From: Lactobacillales bacterium
GTDB taxonomy: Bacteria; Bacillota; Bacilli; Lactobacillales; Streptococcaceae
Length of the DNA stretch: 64,000 nucleotides
NCBI GenBank assembly: GCA_031261175.1
Contig: JAISJW010000008.1
Coordinates: 1 to 64,000 of the forward strand
Direction of reading: 5' to 3'
Part shown: one piece after another, positions 43,643-57,347 of the stretch
Layout: each line of letters begins with the position of its first letter
How positions within the stretch are numbered: the stretch's first letter is position 1
The notes under the pieces: generated by a model
The model's input: only the letters and a program-made list of their open reading frames with translations
What the model was told of the DNA's origin: nothing
The model's database searches: none
Made by a program: the position numbers and the translations under genes

Positions 43643-46600
43643 TTATTTTTTACCACCAAGCACTTCGTCGATTGAATCCTTCTCGACGAACGTTTCGATG
43701 TCGCGGTAGATTTCCATACCAGCACCAGCCGGGATGATCTTACCGATGATAACATTTTCCTTCAGACCAAGGAGCTCATCGCGCTTACCGCGGATGGCAG
43801 CGTCAGTCAAGACACGCGTAGTTTCCTGGAACGAAGCAGCTGATAAGAAGCTGTTTGTGGCAAGTGAAGCCTTCGTGATACCTAGACATTCAGGCATTGA
43901 AGTCGCCGGGATGATCTCGTGCGAAGCAGCGAAATCGCCCTGTTTGTAAAGGTCGAAACCTTTCAACAATAGCGGTTCGTTAAGAGCCATGAAGTCGTCG
44001 TGGTCGACCAAAGTCCCTGGAAGAGAAGTAGTCGTACCGGCATCGATGATCTTCAACTTGTTGATCATTTGGCCAGAGATAACCTCGATGTGTTTGTCAC
44101 CGATTTCTACCCCTTGCATACGGTAAACTTTTTGAACTTCTTTCAGCAAGTAGTTCTTAACCGTCAAAGCGTCAGTTACGCGAAGCAACTCTTTCGGCGC
44201 GATTGAACCTTGAGTGATCGGTTGACCACGGAACACGCGTCCGCCTTCTTTGACTTTAAGTTTAACGTTCGAGCCAAGTTTGTATTCACGTTCCTCGATG
44301 TCACCTTTGATGATAACGCGGAATGTGCGTTCGTTTTCAGTCGGTTCGCCGATTGAGATAACCTCACCGTCGACCTCAGAAATCGTCGCTTTACCTTTAG
44401 GGTTACGCGCCTCGAAGATTTCTTGGACACGCGGCAGACCTTGCGTGATATCGTCTCCGGCTACCCCACCCGTGTGGAAAGTACGCATTGTAAGTTGCGT
44501 TCCGGGCTCACCGATCGATTGAGCGGCAATTGTCCCGACAGCTTCACCCACTTCAACGCTAGACGCTGTCGCAAGGTTTTTACCGTAACAATGTTTACAA
44601 ATTCCGTGTTTCGAGTTACAAGTGAACGCGCTACGGATTTCAAGTTCTTCGATTCCAAGATTCACAATCTTAGTCGCTAGATCTTCAGTGATAAATTCGT
44701 TGCGTTCGGCAAGTACTTCGCCCTCGTGCACCAAAGTGCGAGCTAAGTAACGACCGACGATCCGGTCACGTAGAGGTTCGATTTCAGTTCCATCATTCTC
44801 GTTGAAGAATGAAGTAACTTTAATCCCTTTATCCGTTCCACAGTCGTCTTCGCGGATGATAATTTCTTGAGCCACGTCAACTAAACGACGAGTCAAGTAA
44901 CCAGAATCGGCAGTCTTCAAGGCTGTATCGGTCATCCCTTTACGCGCCCCGTGCGTTGACATGAACATTTCCAAGACTGACAAACCTTCACGGAAGTTTG
45001 AAGTGATCGGTAGTTCGATGATACCACCATTCGGTGCGGCCATTAGTCCACGCATCGCCGCTAGTTGGGCGAAGTTGGAGATGTTACCACGAGCACCTGA
45101 GTCCATCATCATATAGATCGGGTTAGAATCTTCGAACGTTTCTTGGAGAACTTTAACCAGCTCATCCTTGACGTCGCCCCACAGTTTAATAACCGCAGCG
45201 TGACGTTCTTCGTCGGTGATCATCCCACGTGCAAAACGTTTTTGAATCAAAGCTTCTTTTTCGTAACCTAATTCAAGGATACGAGATTTAGCGCCAAGTT
45301 CAATCGTTTCGCCGCCTAGCCAGTCGCCTAGTTTGTAAGGGCGTGGCAATTGCGCGTCGATATTCGGAATATCCGCAATCCCAACTGTAATCCCTGAAAT
45401 AGTCGAGAATTGGTAACCAAGATCTTTCAGACGGTCTAACATCTCAGAAGTTTCTTTGACGTTTGTCACGACTTTCGTCACTTGAGCAACTAATTCAAAA
45501 CCATCTTCAATCGGATTAGATTCAAAGACGATTTTCGCGTCCGAGAATTTCGATTTGATGCGTTTTTTCGTATAAGACACTTGTTCAATCACATCTTCAT
45601 CCGTCTCGTCTTCACCTTTAACGATGATGTTCGTGATCGGGAATGTCACTTCCTTACCACTCGCAAAGACAGCTGAAATGATTTTACCAAGATATTTTTT
45701 CTTGAACGGCTCAACAAGTTTCGCCGCTTCTAAGTGGGCAAGTAAATCAGTACCCGGCTCTACGAAATAGTTTTCCGGAGTTCCGACTTCTAAGTTCTTG
45801 TCCGTTGGTTCGTTTAAGTAATAGAATTCTTCAGGAATGTTGCTGTTGAAAATTAATTTACCGATAGTGGTAATTAAAATTTTACCTTCTAATTCTTTTT
45901 GTTTCGCAGGATTGCTAGCAAATGGTTTTTTCAAGGCTTTCGCGCTTACTGCGACACGTGTGTGCAAGTGAGCAGCGCCTGAATGCCAAGCCATAATTGC
46001 CTCGTTTAGGGAAGAAATCAACATTCCTTCGCCGTGAACGCCGGCTTTTTCCATCGTTAGGTAATAGTTACCTAGGACCATATCCTGAGATGGAGTAACG
46101 ACTGGTTTACCATCTTTCGGGTTCAAGATGTTGTGAGCGGCTAGCATTAGCATGCGCGCTTCGGCTTGAGCTTCTTCTGAAAGCGGTACGTGAACGGCCA
46201 TTTGGTCCCCATCGAAATCGGCATTGAAGGCTTCACAGACTAGTGGGTGCAAGCGGATCGCTTTACCTTCAACTAGAACTGGTTCGAACGCTTGGATCCC
46301 CAAACGGTGAAGTGTAGGTGCTCGGTTAAGTAGGACTGGGTGTTCACGAATAACTTCTTGTAACACATCCCAAACTTGTTTATCACGGTTTTCAATCATG
46401 CGTTTAGCAATCTTGATGTTTTCAGCAAAACCTAATTCAAGTAATTCGTGTAACACGAACGGTTTGAATAGTTCGATCGCCATTTCTTTTGGCATTCCGC
46501 ATTGGTGCATTTTTAAGAATGGACCAACGACGATAACTGAACGTCCAGAGTAGTCAACACGTTTACCAAGTAAGTTTTGACGGAAACGACCTTGTTTACC

Positions 46601-47611
46601 TTTAAGCATTTGGCTTAACGATTTCAAAGGACGGTTACCCGGACCAGTTGCTGGACGACCGCGACGACCGTTATCGACTAAAGCATCGACGGCGTCTTGC
46701 AGCATCCGTTTTTCATTTTGGATGATAACCGTTGGCGAATCTTTATCCATCAACGATTTCAGACGGTTGTTACGAGTGATAACGCGACGGTAAAGGTCGT
46801 TCAAATCACTTGTGGCAAATCGTCCACCTTCAAGTTGAACCATCGGACGTAATTCCGGCGGAATAACTGGAAGAACTTCTAAGACCATCCACTCAGGTTT
46901 GTTGTCTGAGTTGATGAATGAATCGATGATGTCTAGGCGTTTGATCATGCGGACACGCTTTTGGCCAGTTTCATCGATTAATTTTTCTGTTAATTCAGCT
47001 TTTTCGGCTTCTAAATCCACAGCTTGTAGCAATTCTTGGATTGCTTCCGCCCCGATACTTGCCTCAAAACGGGCTTCTTTCGGTGAGATTTCGCCAGCTT
47101 CAACGCGGTCGTAAAGAACGTCTTTCAACTCGCGGTATTCGAATTCAGTTAGTAATTGTTTTTTGACTAGGCCGGTAACTTCGGTGTTACCCGGGTCAGT
47201 TACGACAAATTTAGCGAAGTAGATGATTTCTTCTAGCGCTTTCGGGCTCATGTCTAACACTAACCCCATGCGTGAAGGAATCCCTTTGAAATACCAAATG
47301 TGCGAAACAGGAACGGCTAAGTCGATGTGTCCTAAACGTTCGCGACGAACTTTAGAACGTGTAACTTCAACGCCACAGCGGTCACAAACGATACCCTTGT
47401 AAAGGATACGTTTGTATTTACCACATGAACATTCCCAGTCCTTAGTTGGACCGAAGATGACTTCACAGAATAGGCCGTCTTTTTCGGGTTTTGAAGTACG
47501 GTAGTTGATCGTTTCCGGCTTTTTAACTTCGCCGAATGACCAGCTTCTAATTTTTTCGGGAGAAGCTAACCCAATTTGCATACTTTTAAATTTATTAATA
47601 TCGATACTCAT
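43643..47611 (-). CDS. rpoC: RNA polymerase subunit beta'
   Basis: Catalytic subunit of RNA polymerase, 1322 residues, about 100 longer than typical Firmicute forms. Zinc site CSCGKYKR...CDRCG near residue 60, catalytic [12 protein letters not shown] (about 462), bridge/trigger region [13 protein letters not shown], second zinc site [13 protein letters not shown], and [14 protein letters not shown]. An extra segment lies at about residues 650-715 between [14 protein letters not shown] and [14 protein letters not shown], and a shorter one after [16 protein letters not shown] precedes the ATG; rpoB lies 12 bp upstream. Confidence 0.97.
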   Translation of the reverse strand: MSIDINKFKSMQIGLASPEKIRSWSFGEVKKPETINYRTSKPEKDGLFCEVIFGPTKDWECSCGKYKRILYKGIVCDRCGVEVTRSKVRRERLGHIDLAVPVSHIWYFKGIPSRMGLVLDMSPKALEEIIYFAKFVVTDPGNTEVTGLVKKQLLTEFEYRELKDVLYDRVEAGEISPKEARFEASIGAEAIQELLQAVDLEAEKAELTEKLIDETGQKRVRMIKRLDIIDSFINSDNKPEWMVLEVLPVIPPELRPMVQLEGGRFATSDLNDLYRRVITRNNRLKSLMDKDSPTVIIQNEKRMLQDAVDALVDNGRRGRPATGPGNRPLKSLSQMLKGKQGRFRQNLLGKRVDYSGRSVIVVGPFLKMHQCGMPKEMAIELFKPFVLHELLELGFAENIKIAKRMIENRDKQVWDVLQEVIREHPVLLNRAPTLHRLGIQAFEPVLVEGKAIRLHPLVCEAFNADFDGDQMAVHVPLSEEAQAEARMLMLAAHNILNPKDGKPVVTPSQDMVLGNYYLTMEKAGVHGEGMLISSLNEAIMAWHSGAAHLHTRVAVSAKALKKPFASNPAKQKELEGKILITTIGKLIFNSNIPEEFYYLNEPTDKNLEVGTPENYFVEPGTDLLAHLEAAKLVEPFKKKYLGKIISAVFASGKEVTFPITNIIVKGEDETDEDVIEQVSYTKKRIKSKFSDAKIVFESNPIEDGFELVAQVTKVVTNVKETSEMLDRLKDLGYQFSTISGITVGIADIPNIDAQLPRPYKLGDWLGGETIELGAKSRILELGYEKEALIQKRFARGMITDEERHAAVIKLWGDVKDELVKVLQETFEDSNPIYMMMDSGARGNISNFAQLAAMRGLMAAPNGGIIELPITSNFREGLSVLEMFMSTHGARKGMTDTALKTADSGYLTRRLVDVAQEIIIREDDCGTDKGIKVTSFFNENDGTEIEPLRDRIVGRYLARTLVHEGEVLAERNEFITEDLATKIVNLGIEELEIRSAFTCNSKHGICKHCYGKNLATASSVEVGEAVGTIAAQSIGEPGTQLTMRTFHTGGVAGDDITQGLPRVQEIFEARNPKGKATISEVDGEVISIGEPTENERTFRVIIKGDIEEREYKLGSNVKLKVKEGGRVFRGQPITQGSIAPKELLRVTDALTVKNYLLKEVQKVYRMQGVEIGDKHIEVISGQMINKLKIIDAGTTTSLPGTLVDHDDFMALNEPLLLKGFDLYKQGDFAASHEIIPATSMPECLGITKASLATNSFLSAASFQETTRVLTDAAIRGKRDELLGLKENVIIGKIIPAGAGMEIYRDIETFVEKDSIDEVLGGKK

Positions 47612-47623
47612 TGCGTCCTCCTA

Positions 47624-51607
<3,984 letters not shown>

Positions 51608-51941
51608 GTAAATTTCTCCTAAATTTTATTTTCGTTTTTTAAGATTTCTTAAGTTTTCAATTTTTATAGTAGAAAGTCGGTCGGTTCACTTCTTTTTAAC
51701 ATTACAATTTGATTACAAAACAATTAAGTTTTGATTTCAAAAATGATGTAAGCGTGTAAATCTTCGCGAATCTTCCAGCTTTTTTCTCTAAAAATTGATT
51801 TTTAAGCGCAAAAAACCAATAGTCTGTCATGGATTTTTTCGACCATGAACCTACTATTGATGGGCTCTATTGGCTCTTGGTGGACAATATTTCACCCGTC
51901 GCCTTAACTTATTAGTTTCTAAAAACATTGATATAATTATA
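51608..51941 (-). promoter_or_regulatory. rpoB promoter and long leader
   Basis: The -10 box TATAAT (51936-51941) has a TGG extension; a -35 box is not clear. The predicted leader is about 320 nt. It contains a nested hairpin at 51817-51859 (CAATAGT/ACTATTG outside, CATGG/CCATG inside). The length suggests post-initiation control of rpoBC, but no known leader motif was recognised. Confidence 0.6.
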
Positions 51942-51980
51942 CCACATTTCCCCTCTCGATAAAAATATTTAAATTATTTT

Positions 51981-52023
51981 GCCCAAAAATGTAACAAAAT
52001 CAATTTTTTTACGTATATATATA
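51981..52023 (+). promoter_or_regulatory. Conserved promoter block, copy 2
   Basis: GCCCAAAAATGTAACAAAA, 10 bases, TACGTATATATATA. It matches 7616-7658 (minus strand) with one difference outside the spacer and identical spacing. It is divergent from the rpoB promoter. Confidence 0.75.
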
Positions 52024-52056
52024 GTATAAGGAACTTTTTAAAGGAGGAAAATTTTT

Positions 52057-52764
52057 ATGAAACCAAAATTAAATGAGGCATTGTCTCACAAAACAGGATT
52101 AGCTAAGTATTGTAAAAATATGAAAACAAGCGAAATCCACATTACTAAAATCGGTGTAGGTCATGCCGAACCGCGAAAAGGTATCCATATCCACAAATTT
52201 AACGGGCACCTGGAAACTTGTACCGAAATCATCGACAACGAACGCGTTATGTTGCCGGAGTATTGTTTTGCTCAAGTGTGTCGCGATTTTTCAACCGACG
52301 ATGTTATAGCAGCGTATGTTGAATTGATACGAGCCAAGTATGATAAGGTCCGCATATTATCACGCATTCCTAAGCGTCGTTTAGATCGCGATCTTTCCTT
52401 TTTGCGCGATACTCCAGATAAAATCGAGTCCGTACGCGAGGTTAAGTTTTACTTTAAATTGCGCGAAGAGAAGTTCGAAATGCCTAAATGCAATAACACA
52501 TTTGTTTTAAACCAACATCAACATGAATTGACTGATCGATGGTCTATTCGTCCGGATTTCTACTGGCCTCTATATAATGTTGCTGTCGAGTATCAAGGTG
52601 AAAAAGGTCATTTTGATAGCTATAAAGGAATTGACCGCGACCACGCTAAATTATCGGTTTATGCCGAAATGGGAATCAAATGTTTCCAGCTTAATAAGTT
52701 TATTATGGATGATCCTATTCGCTACAAAGCCTTTTTGAAAAGTTTAAAGAGCGCCTTGCGTTAA
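52057..52764 (+). CDS. Putative PD-(D/E)XK nuclease-fold protein
   Basis: A 235-residue protein of unknown function. The C-terminal part reads WSIRPDFYWPLYNVAVEYQG, EKGHFDSYKGIDRDHAKLSV, then YAEMGIKCFQLNK. Asp in RPDF, Glu-x-Gln in VEYQG and the following basic helix fit a very-short-patch-repair or DUF559-like endonuclease core. The N-terminal 150 residues (HKFNGHLETCTEII, LSRIPKRRLDRDLSFLRD) resemble DNA-binding parts of abortive-infection-type proteins only loosely. AAAGGAGG precedes the ATG. It is an orphan between rpoB and acpP, on the opposite strand, and shares a promoter block with the rpn gene. Confidence 0.6.
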   Translation: MKPKLNEALSHKTGLAKYCKNMKTSEIHITKIGVGHAEPRKGIHIHKFNGHLETCTEIIDNERVMLPEYCFAQVCRDFSTDDVIAAYVELIRAKYDKVRILSRIPKRRLDRDLSFLRDTPDKIESVREVKFYFKLREEKFEMPKCNNTFVLNQHQHELTDRWSIRPDFYWPLYNVAVEYQGEKGHFDSYKGIDRDHAKLSVYAEMGIKCFQLNKFIMDDPIRYKAFLKSLKSALR

Positions 52765-52899
52765 AACCGCCCTAAATGACAAGATTTTTCGTTTTTTGCC
52801 CTTATTTTGGCAGTTGAGGGCGGGTATAAAATCTATACCCGCCCCCAACTGCCAAAAATCGACCTTTTTTCTAAAATTCTTGTCATTCGGGGCGGAAAA
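52763..52899. repeat. Two-copy palindromic element, copy 2
   Basis: Outer arms AAAACCGCCCTAAATGACAAG and CTTGTCATTCGGGGCGG; inner hairpin with GGCAGTTGAGGGCGGGTATA and its near-complement. Core and the run AAAAATCGACCTTTTTTC are shared with 21453-21591. It begins on the stop codon of the nuclease-fold gene. Confidence 0.85.
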
Positions 52900-52920
52900 C
52901 TCAGAAATTGCCCAAAAGAA

Positions 52921-52952
52921 AACTCCACGAGCCTTTTAGGAGGCCCATGGAG
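52921..52952 (-). terminator. Terminator of acpP
   Basis: On the minus strand ACTCCATGGGCCT and AGGCTCGTGGAGT pair with mismatches in the middle and are followed by TTTTC. Confidence 0.75.
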
Positions 52953-52985
52953 TGCAAGTTAAATATCCTTCGATTGCTCGAAAGA

Positions 52986-53207
52986 TTATTGAGCTGCCTC
53001 AACGTATTTAACTAAGTCAGAGATAGTGTTCAAACCATCTTCAGATTCGATTTTTACATCAAATTCGTCTTCAACTTCGTTGATGATTTGGAATAGATCT
53101 AAGCTATCTGCATCCAATTCTTCAAAAGTAGTTTCTAATTGAACTTCTTCTGTTTCTTTACCTAATTCTTCAACGATGATTTCTTGAATTTTTTCGAATA
53201 CTGCCAT
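52986..53207 (-). CDS. acpP: Acyl carrier protein
   Basis: A 73-residue acidic carrier of fatty-acid intermediates. The phosphopantetheine serine lies in [11 protein letters not shown] (about residue 35). It ends a coaC-fabH-acpP run and follows fabH by 53 bp, consistent with a fatty-acid synthesis operon start. A ribosome binding site GGAGG precedes the ATG. Confidence 0.95.
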   Translation of the reverse strand: MAVFEKIQEIIVEELGKETEEVQLETTFEELDADSLDLFQIINEVEDEFDVKIESEDGLNTISDLVKYVEAAQ

Positions 53208-53260
53208 GAGTCGTATTCCTCCGTTTTTTGTTTTTATATATTTCAGTCAACTGCAAGCGT

Positions 53261-54253
53261 TTAGATGTGTAGAACCAAAGTTCCCCACGTCAGCCCGCCG
53301 CCGAAGCCTGTAAATACCACTGTTTGTGTGCCGTCCAGCTTGATCGTGCCGGCGTCCACCAGCTCGCTCAAAATCAACGGAATCGATGCGCCACTCGTAT
53401 TTCCATACTCGTCCATAATCTGTGGCAATTTTTCGCGCTCAACTTTCAGTTTTCGCGCAAGCACGTCTAAGATACGTGAATTTGCTTGGTGCAAGAGATA
53501 TAAATCAACATCCCCGGCGCCCATCCCTGCTAACTCCAGAGTTTCCACGATATTCCGAGGAACTTCCTTCGTCGCAAACGAGAAGATATCCTTACCGATC
53601 ATCGTCAAGTAAGGTGTCTGCGTCGCATCCGGCTCCACAACTTCGCCCGTCCACCACGGATTCTTGTTCTGCACAAAACTCGTAGTCAGAGAGCCTCCGC
53701 GCGTTCCGTCGCTTCGCAATTTTTCGGCAAGTATATGCTGCTTTTCGCCGCTTGACAAAATCAAACCGCCCGCCGCATCGCCAAACAACACTGCCGTCCG
53801 TCGATCGTTCCAGTTCGTCACCTTCGACAAAGTCTCAGCGCCGATAACCATCACGTTCTTATACAGACCGCTATTGATATAGCGTTCCGCCGTTGACAAG
53901 GCAAATACAAACCCCGTACAAGCCGCACTCATGTCGTAAGCAAAGGCATTCACAGCCCCAATCGCTCCCTGAACCTGAGCCGCCACACTTGGTGTCGTAT
54001 AATCCGGTGTCGTTGTCGCAACAATAATAAAATCAATGTCCTCCGCCGCTAGGCGTGACTTGCCCAGAAGGTCCTGAGCTACTTTGATGGCTAAATCGCT
54101 GGTGTTCTCGTCAACCGCGATGTGGCGACGACGAATCCCAGTGCGAGAGGTGATCCACTCGTCATTGGTATCCATGATAGCGCCCAAATCGTCATTAGAC
54201 ACAACTTTCGCCGGTGCATAATGAGCCGTCGCTATAATTTTACCGTAATTCAT
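53261..54253 (-). CDS. fabH: 3-oxoacyl-ACP synthase III
   Basis: Initiates fatty-acid synthesis by condensing acetyl-CoA with malonyl-ACP. The 330-residue thiolase-fold protein has the active Cys in DMSAACTGFVFAL, His in LYLLHQANSRI and Asn in EYGNTSGASIPL, with the terminal GFGGGLTWGTLVL. The ATG at 54253 (MNYGKII) follows GGGAG by 8 bases; an ATG five codons upstream overlaps that site. TATGG-TAAAAT -10 lies near 54290. Confidence 0.96.
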   Translation of the reverse strand: MNYGKIIATAHYAPAKVVSNDDLGAIMDTNDEWITSRTGIRRRHIAVDENTSDLAIKVAQDLLGKSRLAAEDIDFIIVATTTPDYTTPSVAAQVQGAIGAVNAFAYDMSAACTGFVFALSTAERYINSGLYKNVMVIGAETLSKVTNWNDRRTAVLFGDAAGGLILSSGEKQHILAEKLRSDGTRGGSLTTSFVQNKNPWWTGEVVEPDATQTPYLTMIGKDIFSFATKEVPRNIVETLELAGMGAGDVDLYLLHQANSRILDVLARKLKVEREKLPQIMDEYGNTSGASIPLILSELVDAGTIKLDGTQTVVFTGFGGGLTWGTLVLHI

Positions 54254-54324
54254 CCACAAAACTCCCATTAATTATTGCTAACTAGATAATTTTACCATAA
54301 GACCGGGATTTTCACAAATATTTA

Positions 54325-54867
54325 TTAATCGCTTAATAAACTGCGGACCGAGGTAAGTATCGTCTCGAAGTCGGCGAGGTTCCCATTTCCCTTTTTTCCG
54401 CTGGCAAGTATCCCCACCTGCGGCTCGATAATCTGGTATCCACGCTCTTTGAGCGTGTCGATATTCTTCGCCACCGCCGGGTTCGCATACATCTGGTCGT
54501 TCATCGCCGGCGCAAACAGCTTCGGCGTCGAAACCGGAACCGCTGAGGCAATTGCCGTCAGCATGCTATCCGCGATGCCGTTCGCGATTTTCCCGATTGT
54601 ATTCGCACTCGCGGGCACGATCAAAAATAAATCGCAGCTTTGCGCTAGGTCGACGTGGGCGACTTTCCCGTTCACGTATTCATCGGTCACTACAGAGTAA
54701 ACGTGGTTACGGCTGACGACTTCCAGTGTTAAAGGCGTGATAAACGCCGCTGCGCCCGGGGTCATTGCAACGCGCACGTTGTAGCCCGCTTGTGTCAGCA
54801 TTTCAGCGATAAGGCCGGCTTTGTGCGCCGCTACGCTACCTGAAACGCCTAGTGTAATGGTCTTCAT
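54325..54867 (-). CDS. coaC: Phosphopantothenoylcysteine decarboxylase
   Basis: Flavin-dependent step of coenzyme A synthesis. The 180-residue HFCD-fold protein has LGVSGSVAAHKA, the FMN/substrate His in AHVDLAQ, VPASANTIGKIANGIADSML and APAMNDQMYANP. It is a separate CoaC without the CoaB domain, the arrangement common in lactic acid bacteria. No coaB gene is in the window. Confidence 0.92.
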   Translation of the reverse strand: MKTITLGVSGSVAAHKAGLIAEMLTQAGYNVRVAMTPGAAAFITPLTLEVVSRNHVYSVVTDEYVNGKVAHVDLAQSCDLFLIVPASANTIGKIANGIADSMLTAIASAVPVSTPKLFAPAMNDQMYANPAVAKNIDTLKERGYQIIEPQVGILASGKKGNGNLADFETILTSVRSLLSD

Positions 54868-54885
54868 AAGTATTAACTCCTAAAG

Positions 54886-56007
54886 TTATTTTTTCGTTAA
54901 TACCATTATAATGATGCTTACCAACATTGTCAACGCATAAACGGTGCTAAATGTTGATAAAATATTCGAAATCGCCGGACCGACGTTGCGTTGTGTGTAT
55001 TCGTGATTGACCAAACGCACGAACTTGAACGTGTAGATAATCGTCAAGCACGTAATCAGACAAAACGGCGATAAAAACCCGAAAATCACGGCTGGAATCA
55101 ACCATAAGTGCGCGATATAAATCAACAACACGCAAATATTCTTCGTCGCTTTCAGCCCCATATAATTCGCGAGCGTGCGCTTGTCGTCATCGTAATAAGT
55201 GATAAACGTCTCCATCGAATCACCGAGATACATCGCAAGCGTAATCAAGAAAATCGGCATCCCCACGACCAAAATCCCAACGAGCACACGCACGTCAAGT
55301 TTGAACACAAGCTCCCAGTTCTCAACAGTCGCAATCAATTCTTTCAGCTCAAAAGAATTCACATAAACTGCCAAAAAGAACATCAGACTACTCGTCACAA
55401 ACGCCTTGATCAGCGGTGCGAACGTCGCATTCTTAATCGGAATAAAAGTCCAATCGTAAAATAGGTACAAAATCGCACAAGCGACCTCGATCACAATCGT
55501 CATCCCGCCCGTCATAATCGGCAGCACAATCCCTGCGATTAGCGCCAGAACTAAGAAAATAATCGTCACGTCTCGGAAGCGGTGTTCGTATTTCAGCTCG
55601 TAAGTAACCGGGGTTTCAATCCCCTCTTTTTCCACGATACTATCAATCGTCGCGTCCGGCATCGCCTGAATCAGGTCCGCCTGCGTAATCACATCCGCCT
55701 CATGAACCAGCTCGTCAAACGCCTTCGCCGCCTCTTCATCGCTCGTCACCACATTCTGTTGCAACTTGTGGTGCGTGTGCATGATATACCTAAACAGCGT
55801 CTTGCGTTGCGCCACCGTCGTGATGTAAAACTTCAGCGAATTCGCAAAAGCGTAGAACAGCACCCCACCCGCTAGGGCAATTAAGCTCTGCGCCACGTTG
55901 ATCGAATTATAGTGCGCGAACGAAAAAATCGTCCCGATCACAATCCCCGGAATTATCACCGCTATTCTTTTTAAATCGACTATCTCGATGAATTTTTTGA
56001 AATCCAT
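54886..56007 (-). CDS. Polytopic membrane protein, possibly UbiA-like
   Basis: A 373-residue membrane protein with two N-terminal helices (about 14-55), a soluble stretch to about residue 140 (HTHHKLQQNVVTSDEEAAKA), then about seven helices. The segment YLGDSMETFITYYDDDKRTL followed by ANYMGLKAT loosely resembles the second Asp-rich loop of UbiA prenyltransferases, but the first NDxxD motif is not evident. It starts 4 bp after birA, so it is in the birA-coaC operon. Function unassigned. Confidence 0.6.
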   Translation of the reverse strand: MDFKKFIEIVDLKRIAVIIPGIVIGTIFSFAHYNSINVAQSLIALAGGVLFYAFANSLKFYITTVAQRKTLFRYIMHTHHKLQQNVVTSDEEAAKAFDELVHEADVITQADLIQAMPDATIDSIVEKEGIETPVTYELKYEHRFRDVTIIFLVLALIAGIVLPIMTGGMTIVIEVACAILYLFYDWTFIPIKNATFAPLIKAFVTSSLMFFLAVYVNSFELKELIATVENWELVFKLDVRVLVGILVVGMPIFLITLAMYLGDSMETFITYYDDDKRTLANYMGLKATKNICVLLIYIAHLWLIPAVIFGFLSPFCLITCLTIIYTFKFVRLVNHEYTQRNVGPAISNILSTFSTVYALTMLVSIIIMVLTKK

Positions 56008-56010
56008 AAT

Positions 56011-57003
56011 TTATCTCTTTCTTAAACTTACTTCACCACTCGAAACGCTCATCGTCGTACCGTCTTCAAGGCGCACAATCAGCTCACCCTTCGAGTCAAT
56101 ATCAACAGCCACACCCTTGTAATCCGTGCCGTGCAGCGCAAATTCCACATCCTTGCCAATCGTGAACGAGTGCTCGCGGTGGTAGTCTAAATATGTTTTA
56201 TCTTTTAATAGTTCAAAGAAGAAATTCAGAAAATCGGCAAGTAGCGCTTCGCGCGTCACCGTCGCATTCCCATCTGGGAAAAGACTCGTTACGATTTCGC
56301 TTAAGTCCGCTCCAAATTCTTCTTTTGTTATTGTATAGTTAATTCCAAAACCGATTGCGATGTCAGTCACTGTCCGCATTTCAACGTTTGCGACTGCTTC
56401 GCTTAAAATCCCTGCAACCTTTTTGCCGTCGACGAAGACGTCGTTGACCCATTTAATTTCGACTTTGCGCTTGGGTAAATACTTCTCAAAAGTTTTAGCC
56501 AATGCCACGCCCGCTACGATTGTGTAGCTTGCGATTTCTTCGATGTCGACTTCGGGTTTCAACAATAATGTCGCATAAATCCCTTTGTCAGGCACCGCAA
56601 AGAATGAACGGCCAAAACGCCCACGCGTTCCCTGTTGATCGTTTGAGACGATTAATAAAGGTGCCCGGTGCGGCACGCGCGTTGCTTCTTTCGCTAAATT
56701 TAAAGTCGACTCCGAAACTGAATAAAAATTATAATCCAGCTTAGGCACTACGTCAAAATCGAGCAACGCATTGATCGTTGCGGGGTTGATCCCACTTGCC
56801 GTTTTCAAGAGGCGATAGCCTCGGTTGCGGATGCTGTCGATTTCGAAGCCACTTGCCCGGAGGTTGTCGACTTCTTTCCAGATGGCGGCGCGCGTCAGGC
56901 CGAGCGACGCCCCGATTTCCTCGCCCGTGACATAGTCGCCGTAGTAGCTGAGCATGTTGAGGATTTCGGTTTGGTTTTTATTTATTGCTAATTTATTTTT
57001 CAT
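56011..57003 (-). CDS. birA: Biotin ligase / biotin repressor BirA
   Basis: Bifunctional biotin-protein ligase and transcriptional repressor, 330 residues. N-terminal winged helix (TGEEIGASLGLTRAAIWKEV), ligase core with the biotinyl-AMP loop DQQGTRGRFGRSF, KWVNDVFVDGKKVAGIL and GFGINY, and the C-terminal SH3-like domain. It may repress biotin genes elsewhere and biotinylates acetyl-CoA carboxylase. AAGGT precedes the ATG. Confidence 0.94.
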   Translation of the reverse strand: MKNKLAINKNQTEILNMLSYYGDYVTGEEIGASLGLTRAAIWKEVDNLRASGFEIDSIRNRGYRLLKTASGINPATINALLDFDVVPKLDYNFYSVSESTLNLAKEATRVPHRAPLLIVSNDQQGTRGRFGRSFFAVPDKGIYATLLLKPEVDIEEIASYTIVAGVALAKTFEKYLPKRKVEIKWVNDVFVDGKKVAGILSEAVANVEMRTVTDIAIGFGINYTITKEEFGADLSEIVTSLFPDGNATVTREALLADFLNFFFELLKDKTYLDYHREHSFTIGKDVEFALHGTDYKGVAVDIDSKGELIVRLEDGTTMSVSSGEVSLRKR

Positions 57004-57023
57004 TATATGTACCTTAATAAAAA

Positions 57024-57048
57024 AAACCTGCTCCTTAGAAACAGGTTT
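57024..57048 (-). terminator. Terminator of rpmB
   Basis: AAACCTG and CAGGTTT stem, followed on the minus strand by a T-run. Confidence 0.8.
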
Positions 57049-57061
57049 CCTTTATAGTTTG

Positions 57062-57250
57062 TTATACGCGTTCAACTTTTCCAGATTTTAATGCACGAGC
57101 TGAAACCCATACTTTTTTAGGTTTCCCGTCAATTAAAACACGAACTTTTTGAAGGTTGGGTTTAACTGTACGTTTAGTTGCATTTAATGCGTGAGAACGG
57201 TTTTGACCACTTGAAGTTTTACGTCCAGTGATGTAACATACTTTAGCCAT
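57062..57250 (-). CDS. rpmB: 50S ribosomal protein L28
   Basis: A 62-residue ribosomal protein: [20 protein letters not shown], then [20 protein letters not shown]. One of the usual zinc-type cysteines remains (VCYITG). Strong GGAGG before the ATG; monocistronic with its own terminator. Confidence 0.95.
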   Translation of the reverse strand: MAKVCYITGRKTSSGQNRSHALNATKRTVKPNLQKVRVLIDGKPKKVWVSARALKSGKVERV

Positions 57251-57347
57251 GATGATCCCTCCTTTTTCTCAGTTTGCGTGTCTTGCGCTTTTATGCGCTC
57301 ACGAAGAATAATAATATCATATTTTTGCTCCGCGTGCAAGGAAAAGC

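Noticed and set aside
51608..51941. Known riboswitch or L10-type leader upstream of rpoB
   Set aside because: The leader is long and has a nested hairpin, but I recognise no conserved riboswitch core and no ribosomal protein gene is adjacent.
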